A stretch of 20,133 nt of DNA, taken from NCBI GenBank assembly GCA_013329905.1, contig DUJH01000022.1, positions 7,066-27,198 of the forward strand, read 5' to 3'. This DNA comes from Candidatus Thalassarchaeaceae archaeon. GTDB taxonomy: Archaea > Thermoplasmatota > Poseidoniia > Poseidoniales > Thalassarchaeaceae. The translations under genes and the position numbers were made by a program. The notes below the pieces were generated by a model, which did no database searches, was not told the origin of the DNA, and saw only the letters and a program-made list of their open reading frames with translations. Positions 15,370 through 20,133 of the stretch are shown here, one piece after another; position 1 is the first letter of the stretch, and each line of letters begins with the position of its first letter.

Positions 15370-17952
15370 GAGACTCACTGTCTCGATTGCGCCGCATGAT
15401 GGGCAAGCTGTTCGAGCGACATCGTGACCCTCTGGAAGTGTGACTTCGAATCGCAACTCACACTGGCTGCAATCCTGTTGCACGAGTCGTGATTCGGGCT
15501 CGGATTCTTCGGACTCTTGCGTCTCATCTGAATCTTCGACATCTTCCTGATCGGGTTCAATCTCTTCTGGTGACGGCGGAGATGGCAAATCCTCGCTGAC
15601 CGGTGGAGGGGGAGCTGGGAAGTCATCGTCGAGTAGTGAATTTGCATCCGGCTCTTGGACTGGAGGAGGAGGAGCTGGCAAAGGGTTTGCCATCTCATCT
15701 CCAATCACAGCTTCCGGCGACCAAATATCAGCGTTGGTGCCAGCGCCGTCATCATGTGAAAATTCTACCATATCATCTCGGCCAACCGAATCATCCTCGC
15801 CAAATTCAGCGAGTAAGTCCGCGGCCGGGCTGGATGGTGCGTTTGCGGTAATCGGCCCGGGTGTGTTCATCAGAGCCTCAAGGTCAGTATCACCCATCGC
15901 CACATCCGAACTGATGGTCGCCTGTGGGTCACTGGCGCCCGACATTCCCGTGCCGTACTGTCCAAACTGAGATGTCGTTGACATCGAAGCGGGTTGATCC
16001 ATCGTCACCGAGCCAGCACCAAACATCGCTTTCTGCTCCTCCACGGAGAGTTCGCGAGGTTCTTCTTCCTCAGCTTCGGCCTGCTCAGCGAGAAGCGCTT
16101 CTAGGCGCGCGTTTGACATTCGGCGCCACGACATCATTCCAATGCCGCCGACAACGAGTAGAATCAGAATTACAGCCAACAAAGCCATGACCATTGGACT
16201 GAGCTCTGAGTCGTCGTCAGCAAGAGAGCGTACAGTCACATAGTAAGTGACTTGAGTCGAAACTCCAGCATCATTTACAACTGTGCAAATCACTTGGATA
16301 GTGCCTCTATTCTGGAAGTCTTGGATGACCTTTGCACCGCTCGCGTCTACATCATTGTCGGTGATGCCGTCGTCGTCGCTATCCATCTCGGCATCAAAGT
16401 CCCAGTAGAATTGCATATTCGGCGATTCGGCATCCATCGCCTCGGCGTTGAATTGATGTGGCTCGCCCAGAATCACTGTCATCTCTACCGTCTGTTCAGG
16501 CACAATCGGCGGCGTCGAATCATAAAGATCGATAATTGCAATCTTTTCAGTAACCTGACCCTCCTTATCCGTCACCCTCAGCTTAACCTCGTGGTCGCCG
16601 GGTTCGTAGGATGAATCGAAGCGGAATGTGAATGTCTTTCCATCTTCCCAATCCCAATTACTGTAGTAATCGATGACCTCATCATCGACAAGCCATTCGA
16701 CTGTTTGAACTCCCCAATTATCCTCGATTGAAGCGGTCAGCAAAAGTTGGTCATCGAAATCCTTGCGAATCGTATCGGTGGCCGAGAGACTAACGCTCGG
16801 TGGAGAAATATCCTCAACTGATATGTCGAAATAGACACTGGCGCTTCGGCCATCCTCGGAGACGACGCGCAAACCGATACTGATCTGCGTCGGCTCGTCC
16901 CAACTGACCATAATCGAAGAGCCAGCAGTATCGTGGAATCCATCTCCGTTGGTATCCCACTGGAATCCTGTCTCGCTATCTATCTGATTCGAGAGATTCG
17001 GTGTTTCCGATGCGTCGAGAAGAATCTCGGCGCCAACATCAATTGTACTCAGCGTCGATGAATTAGTAATCGTAGGATTGAGAACGGGAATCAAATCCAT
17101 CACCACAGTGGTCGCGACATAGCCCGTACCTGCGCCGCCACCGGAGGGGCCTGCGCGATTGTCGACGACGAGGAAGAGATCCTCGCCCGCGTACTCAGAT
17201 GTGACCGACCAAGCGAGGGTTCGCTCGTCAGAAACCAGTAACATGTCAGTTTCATCGATTCGAGTCGCAGCGGTTCCACCTTGCTGGTAAAGATCGAGTT
17301 GAGATTGTGTCATGAGGAAAATGTCAGGATGTCCCTCCATCGTCGTCGCAAAGAAATTGATTTGAGTCCCTTCATCAAGCATCAAAGGACCTGCGAGTAC
17401 CGAGTGACCTCCAGTTTCTAGGCGAACGATTGTGTCAACTACGCCGAAGACAGGTGAATTGACTTCTTCCACATCAAGAATTACAGTAGCCAAAGACCCA
17501 CCCTGAGCTCCATTACCTTGGTCCTGTGGGTGTGCCATATTGTCGAGCACGATATACCATCGAGTATCGCCACGATCGTCGGGCGTGGTCCAATGCCAAG
17601 TGCCCTCACCGGTAAATGACTCGAATACCGACTCGACCTCCCAAACTGTGTCATGCCGGTAATTTTGTTCGTTTTGATAGACGGAAATCGAGCTTGCAGA
17701 GAATAGCAGCAAATCGACATCTGTATTCGCGTTGACATCGAAGGATAGCGTGTCGCCAGGAGATAGGACCCCCAAATCGACTCGGACGCAGGCTCCATCG
17801 TCGATATCCCAGTTAGCAGGAAGCATCTCCAAATCGGCTGGCGTGCAGGAGATTACACCCTTGCTTGCGGCATCGATAACTGGTGCTGCCGCGGTCAAGA
17901 GAACGAGGACCATCATCACGGCGGATATGCGACGCATCGCGCATGGGTTCAC
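15367..17952 (-). CDS. PPC/PKD-like surface protein with membrane anchor, acidic Pro-rich cytoplasmic tail and zinc ribbon
   Basis: This 861-residue bitopic protein has a signal peptide at 1-28 (MRRISAVMMVLVLLT core). Two tandem related beta domains follow (about 55-165 and 172-290), both with a D(V/I)xLxxxS...W...(I/L)V(L/V)DN pattern resembling pre-peptidase C-terminal (PPC) domains. Next come PKD/Ig-like domains (300-580) with calcium-type loops DTNGDGFHD (333-341) and DSDDDGITDND (524-534). A membrane helix at 585-608 leads to a ~250-residue cytoplasmic tail: Ala/Glu-rich helix (612-650), low-complexity Ser/Gly/Met, two PAPPPPV blocks (759-765, 779-785), a very acidic run (796-820), and a C-terminal zinc ribbon with Cys828, 831, 850 and 853. 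The start is GTG 17952 with AAAGGT at SD distance; ATG 17937 is an alternative that keeps the signal peptide. No enzyme motif is seen, so a sensor or scaffold role is a guess. Confidence 0.85.
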   Translation of the reverse strand: MNPCAMRRISAVMMVLVLLTAAAPVIDAASKGVISCTPADLEMLPANWDIDDGACVRVDLGVLSPGDTLSFDVNANTDVDLLLFSASSISVYQNEQNYRHDTVWEVESVFESFTGEGTWHWTTPDDRGDTRWYIVLDNMAHPQDQGNGAQGGSLATVILDVEEVNSPVFGVVDTIVRLETGGHSVLAGPLMLDEGTQINFFATTMEGHPDIFLMTQSQLDLYQQGGTAATRIDETDMLLVSDERTLAWSVTSEYAGEDLFLVVDNRAGPSGGGAGTGYVATTVVMDLIPVLNPTITNSSTLSTIDVGAEILLDASETPNLSNQIDSETGFQWDTNGDGFHDTAGSSIMVSWDEPTQISIGLRVVSEDGRSASVYFDISVEDISPPSVSLSATDTIRKDFDDQLLLTASIEDNWGVQTVEWLVDDEVIDYYSNWDWEDGKTFTFRFDSSYEPGDHEVKLRVTDKEGQVTEKIAIIDLYDSTPPIVPEQTVEMTVILGEPHQFNAEAMDAESPNMQFYWDFDAEMDSDDDGITDNDVDASGAKVIQDFQNRGTIQVICTVVNDAGVSTQVTYYVTVRSLADDDSELSPMVMALLAVILILLVVGGIGMMSWRRMSNARLEALLAEQAEAEEEEPRELSVEEQKAMFGAGSVTMDQPASMSTTSQFGQYGTGMSGASDPQATISSDVAMGDTDLEALMNTPGPITANAPSSPAADLLAEFGEDDSVGRDDMVEFSHDDGAGTNADIWSPEAVIGDEMANPLPAPPPPVQEPDANSLLDDDFPAPPPPVSEDLPSPPSPEEIEPDQEDVEDSDETQESEESEPESRLVQQDCSQCELRFEVTLPEGHDVARTACPSCGAIETVSL

Positions 17953-18023
17953 CCTTACCTTTTGAATCGTATCGCAATCGCGTTCGGTTGAATATCACGA
18001 TGAGTCGGGACGAATCCGCGAAT

Positions 18024-18293
18024 TTAGTCGTCCTTTGGAATAGGTGTTGGAGGAAACCATCGAAGGACGATGACATCGCCGACGGACCTCACCCAATTCC
18101 ATGGAATCGCCACGTGAACTCGGCCTTCGACGAGGTCGGCTGGAGGGTCGGCAACGAAGATGTGAGTGCAGCGCCAAGAGTCGGTTTCGATGACCGTGTC
18201 GTGGACGGTTCCGAGTAGGCGACCATCCGGAAGGATGACCGGTAGTTCTCGAATCGCACTGACTTCGCTCTCGACCATCGAAGGCTGCCGCAC
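18024..18293 (-). CDS. Small PRC-barrel domain protein
   Basis: This 89-residue protein is almost entirely one PRC-barrel domain: RELPVILPDGRLLGTVHDTV (residues 15-34) is the first two strands with the DGxxLGxV turn, and VHVAIPWNWVRSVGDVIVL (59-77) the closing strands with the I-P-W pattern. PRC barrels are small beta-barrels used for protein or RNA contacts, for example in RimM and in stand-alone archaeal copies that are often of unknown role. It lies 33 bp after the L15e gene on the same strand, so an association with ribosome or RNA metabolism is plausible but unproven. The start is uncertain: GTG 18293 or ATG 18278, neither with a good SD. It may be translated by reinitiation. Confidence 0.8.
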   Translation of the reverse strand: MRQPSMVESEVSAIRELPVILPDGRLLGTVHDTVIETDSWRCTHIFVADPPADLVEGRVHVAIPWNWVRSVGDVIVLRWFPPTPIPKDD

Positions 18294-18326
18294 TCGGGGA
18301 TGAAATCAACTTACTCCCGAGGATGC

Positions 18327-18914
18327 TTACTTTCCTAGGTTCTTGTTGGCCTTCAAGGAAGGGCGGAGCTTCTCAGCGCCCTTGCCCTTGTTGAATAGAC
18401 CGCGTCCGCGCTTGCCAGCGCTGGTCTTTCCGCGCTCAGCGCGGCCGCGGTGGCTATTGCCCTCAGCAATCCAGCCGAGTTGCTTGTCAGACTTGATTGC
18501 CGGGTGGTGTGGATCGAGCATGATGACTTCGTAGAACTTGTTCTTACCATCCTCGCCGACCCAGTAGGAGTTGAGAACTTCGAGGTTAGGGTAGCGCTTG
18601 TTGGTTCGCTCCTCAGCCATGCGCTGAATGGACTTGGCCATGGTGATCTTCTTGATACCAGCCTTAGACGGCTTGCGCTTCATGTGGATCTTACCCTTGC
18701 GCAGTCCTCCACGTCGTACACGCGTGCGGACTACAGTAACGCCTTGTTTCGACTTGTAGCCGAGGCGGCGGGCTGCATCGAGGCGAGTTGGACGATCGAC
18801 GCGCTGGAAGACAGGCTCGCGGCGCCATCCGGCCATACGGTCGCGACGGTGTGCTGCGGGAATGTTCTCCTTCGGTTGCTTCCAAACCGAACCAAGGTGC
18901 TTCATGACTCCCAT
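18327..18914 (-). CDS. rpl15e: 50S ribosomal protein L15e
   Basis: This archaeal/eukaryotic large-subunit protein is 195 residues from ATG 18914, close to the usual archaeal length. It is strongly basic. Diagnostic stretches include WRREPVFQRVDRPTRLDAAR (about 24-43), LGYKSKQGVTVVRTRVRRGG, GIKKITMAKSIQRMAEERTN, RYPNLEVLNSYWVGEDGKN and the C-terminal Gly/Arg/Lys-rich tail after HRGRAERG, which in the family threads into rRNA. The start is chosen because GGAGGG sits six bases upstream; an earlier in-frame ATG at 18932 has no such site. The gene lies 69 bp downstream of tRNA-Tyr on the same strand. A CATAAAGG element near 18951-18958 could be its own TATA box, or it may be co-transcribed with the tRNA. 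Confidence 0.97.
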   Translation of the reverse strand: MGVMKHLGSVWKQPKENIPAAHRRDRMAGWRREPVFQRVDRPTRLDAARRLGYKSKQGVTVVRTRVRRGGLRKGKIHMKRKPSKAGIKKITMAKSIQRMAEERTNKRYPNLEVLNSYWVGEDGKNKFYEVIMLDPHHPAIKSDKQLGWIAEGNSHRGRAERGKTSAGKRGRGLFNKGKGAEKLRPSLKANKNLGK

Positions 18915-18960
18915 ATCTGACCCTCCAAGCATCCCGCCGACCTAACTCCCCTTTATGAGC

Positions 18961-18976
18961 CTACTCTAATGAGTAG
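18961..18976 (-). repeat. Hairpin between tRNA-Tyr and rpl15e
   Basis: CTACTC-TAAT-GAGTAG is a perfect 6-bp stem with a 4-nt loop. It begins 8 nt downstream of the CCA end of tRNA-Tyr on the minus strand. On that strand an AAAA run lies before it and no T-run follows, so it is not a typical terminator. It may separate or stabilise the tRNA and mRNA parts of a joint transcript. The structure is seen; its role is inferred. Confidence 0.45.
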
Positions 18977-18983
18977 AGGATTT

Positions 18984-19088
18984 TGGTCCGCGCTCCCGGA
19001 CTTGAACCGGGGACCCCCTGATGGCTGCCTACAACCAATGTGTTTCCAGTCTACAGTCAGGTGCTCTAGCCAACTGAGCTAAGCGCGG
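18984..19088 (-). tRNA. tRNA-Tyr (anticodon GUA) with intron and encoded CCA
   Basis: The minus strand folds as a complete cloverleaf: acceptor CCGCGCT/AGCGCGG with the C1-G72 pair typical of archaeal/eukaryal tRNA-Tyr, T8-A9, D-arm GCTC/GAGC, anticodon stem CCTGA/TCAGG, a 5-nt variable loop, T-stem CCCGG/CCGGG with TTCAAGT, discriminator A73 and a genomically encoded CCA (18984-18986). The anticodon GTA occupies 19052-19054. A 28-nt intron interrupts the loop after G37. It is the first gene of the minus-strand series and diverges from ftsZ. Confidence 0.96.
19023..19050 (-). other. tRNA-Tyr intron (28 nt, position 37/38) with bulge-helix-bulge
   Basis: The intron lies between G37 and A38. 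Exon CUGU (32-35) can pair with GCAG near the intron 3' end, giving the 4-bp central helix. The flanking 3-nt bulges are A36-G37/A(+1) and C-C/A38, each cut between the second and third base as archaeal tRNA splicing endonuclease requires. CUG/UAG can extend the intron side. The removed segment is ACUGG...GCAGCC. Confidence 0.88.
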
Positions 19089-19210
19089 TACGGGTTGCTC
19101 GACCAACCTCTTGTTTATCTCGCTTTCCAGTGGGCTTTCGGCTAAACACCTTCACTCCGATAATCGCAGTGCAACCCCCTTCTCCCCCCTCAACTGTTAA
19201 GAAGGCCGAA
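19089..19210. other. Divergent intergenic region between tRNA-Tyr and ftsZ
   Basis: This 122-bp gap must contain both the tRNA-Tyr and the ftsZ promoters. Apart from the tRNA TATA candidate it carries a 17-nt pure pyrimidine run (19175-19191) about 20 nt before the ftsZ start. I see no convincing TATA box for ftsZ; GATAATCG near 19160 is the closest. Confidence 0.4.
19113..19120 (-). promoter_or_regulatory. Probable TATA box of tRNA-Tyr
   Basis: AGATAAAC on the minus strand is centred about 28 nt upstream of the mature tRNA 5' end, preceded by purine-rich GGAAAGCG as a possible BRE. The position fits archaeal TBP/TFB initiation at or just before tRNA nucleotide 1. No transcript data are available. 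Confidence 0.5.
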
Positions 19211-20133
19211 ATGGCACTTCGCGGACGTAAGGCGTACTGCCAAGGGATGCACGGAGGACACGGGATGGGGGACGGTTCGTCATCAGGGTTGAGCGGAAGT
19301 TCTGCAAGTACAGCGGGTGGAAGGATTCCAACCGCTCTAACAGATCGTGAACTCGAGTCATTTGGAACTCCCGATCCGCGCATTCTCGTATGTGGTTGCG
19401 GCGGCTCGGGCAATAACACGATGAATCGTATCACGCACATTGGAGTTGAGGGCGCTATCACAGTCGCAATCAACACCGATAAGCAGCACCTCGACCACAC
19501 GCGTGCGCAGCAGAAACTCCTAGTTGGTCGCCACATCACTCGTGGATTGGGTGCCGGTGGCGACCCAGTCACTGGCCGCCGCTGTGCGGAGGCCGGGCGC
19601 GATGTCATCACTAGGATCGTCTCCGGGGCTGATCTCGTATTCGTCACCGCCGGATTGGGTGGTGGAACCGGTACTGGTATCGCGCCAATAGTCGCTGAAG
19701 AGGCAAAGCGATCTGGGGCGCTCGTCGTAGCGATTGTCACAACCCCATTCTCCGTTGAGCGCCGTATGCGCATGCAGCGCGCTCTCGAGGGCCTTGACCT
19801 GCTGCGAAAGGCAGCAGATGCGGTCCTAGTCCTCGATAATAATCGACTTCTCCACTATGTGCCAAATCTGCCTCTCGACGAGGCCTTTTCAATCATGGAT
19901 CAGCTCATCGCTGAAATCGTCAAAGGAATCGTCGAAACAATCACGCTTCCAAGCCTAATCAACCTCGATTTCGCTGATGTGCGGGCGATCATGAAGGGAG
20001 GTGGAGTCACCATGATGTTGTATGGAGAGAGCGACCAAGGGGCGGAAGAAGTTGTCCATGAATCTCTCAACCATCCACTTCTCGACATCGAAATAGATGG
20101 GGCAACGGGCGCACTCATCCACGTAACTGGTGG
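19211..20133 (+). CDS. ftsZ: Cell division GTPase FtsZ, 3' end cut by window edge
   Basis: This tubulin-fold GTPase polymerises into the division ring. 307 residues are visible. The archaeal nucleotide-binding block ILVCGCGGSGNNTMNRITHI starts near residue 58, the tubulin signature GLGGGTGTG is at 148-156, and the T7 synergy loop NLDFADVR with the catalytic acidic residues Asp253/Asp256 is at 251-258. About 55 residues precede the GTPase core: a start MALRGRKAYC, then Met/His/Gly-rich HGGHGMGDG and a Ser/Gly linker. ATG 19211 has AAGG a few bases upstream. ATG 19265 has a better GGAGGA at SD distance and would remove 18 residues, so the start is uncertain. The C-terminal domain and tail are missing. 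It is the only protein gene on the plus strand and is probably expressed separately. Confidence 0.95.
   Translation, partial: MALRGRKAYCQGMHGGHGMGDGSSSGLSGSSASTAGGRIPTALTDRELESFGTPDPRILVCGCGGSGNNTMNRITHIGVEGAITVAINTDKQHLDHTRAQQKLLVGRHITRGLGAGGDPVTGRRCAEAGRDVITRIVSGADLVFVTAGLGGGTGTGIAPIVAEEAKRSGALVVAIVTTPFSVERRMRMQRALEGLDLLRKAADAVLVLDNNRLLHYVPNLPLDEAFSIMDQLIAEIVKGIVETITLPSLINLDFADVRAIMKGGGVTMMLYGESDQGAEEVVHESLNHPLLDIEIDGATGALIHVTG

Noticed and set aside
19175..19191. G-quadruplex on the minus strand of the pyrimidine run
   Set aside because: Only two long G-runs are present, fewer than the four tracts needed for an intramolecular quadruplex.
19066..19773. 235-codon minus-strand ORF antisense to ftsZ
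   Set aside because: It runs through tRNA-Tyr and is the mirror of the ftsZ coding frame; the protein is Pro/Ser/Arg-rich without recognisable features.
1..20133. CRISPR arrays, insertion sequences or att sites
   Set aside because: No regularly spaced direct repeats, transposase or integrase motifs, or tRNA-end duplications were seen; the region reads as stable core chromosome.

Overview
The window looks like a chromosomal segment of an archaeon, most likely an uncultivated marine euryarchaeon of the Marine Group II/III (Poseidoniia, Thermoplasmatota) type. The archaeal calls rest on three things seen directly: ribosomal protein L15e, which bacteria lack; a tRNA-Tyr interrupted after position 37 by a 28-nt intron with a bulge-helix-bulge; and an archaeal-type FtsZ with a GNNT motif. 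The lineage assignment is an inference from the combination of a bacterial-like nuo cluster with large secreted Ig-repeat proteins and a subtilase. No database was searched.

Layout: everything from 1 to 19088 reads on the minus strand and only ftsZ reads on the plus strand. In transcription order on the minus strand: (1) tRNA-Tyr (19088-18984), ribosomal protein L15e (18914-18327) and a small PRC-barrel protein (18293-18024); (2) five cell-envelope genes: an 861-aa PPC/PKD-like membrane protein with a cytoplasmic zinc ribbon (17952-15367), a 1455-aa secreted repeat protein of unknown function (15256-10889), a 189-aa bitopic protein (10887-10318), a 1500-aa membrane-anchored subtilisin-family protease with a cytoplasmic RING-like zinc module (10256-5754), and an 894-aa membrane-anchored Ig-repeat protein (5690-3006); (3) nuoA-nuoB-nuoC-nuoD (2853 to beyond position 1), the start of a complex I-like respiratory operon. 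On the plus strand ftsZ begins at 19211 and runs off the right end. The tRNA-Tyr and ftsZ diverge from a 122-bp gap.

Genes are tightly packed: the largest gap is about 150 bp, so no stretch over 300 bp lacks a gene. nuoA-D have 9-13 bp gaps with clear Shine-Dalgarno (SD) sequences, and the 1455-aa/189-aa pair is separated by a single base. The envelope genes probably form one or two transcripts making a surface assembly: extracellular protease, Ig-like adhesive or scaffolding domains, and cytoplasmic zinc modules that could couple the outside to the cytosol. That function is inferred.

The most unusual signals are perfect or near-perfect inverted repeats with 3-nt spacers in the intergenic gaps. 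One of them (15260-15278) contains the entire SD sequence of the 1455-aa gene in its 3' arm. Other points are a recurrent [DN]-hydrophobic-Pro motif in the 1455-aa protein, its PEP-CTERM-like tail, the RING-like tail on a subtilase, and a NuoA that lacks a normally conserved membrane glutamate.
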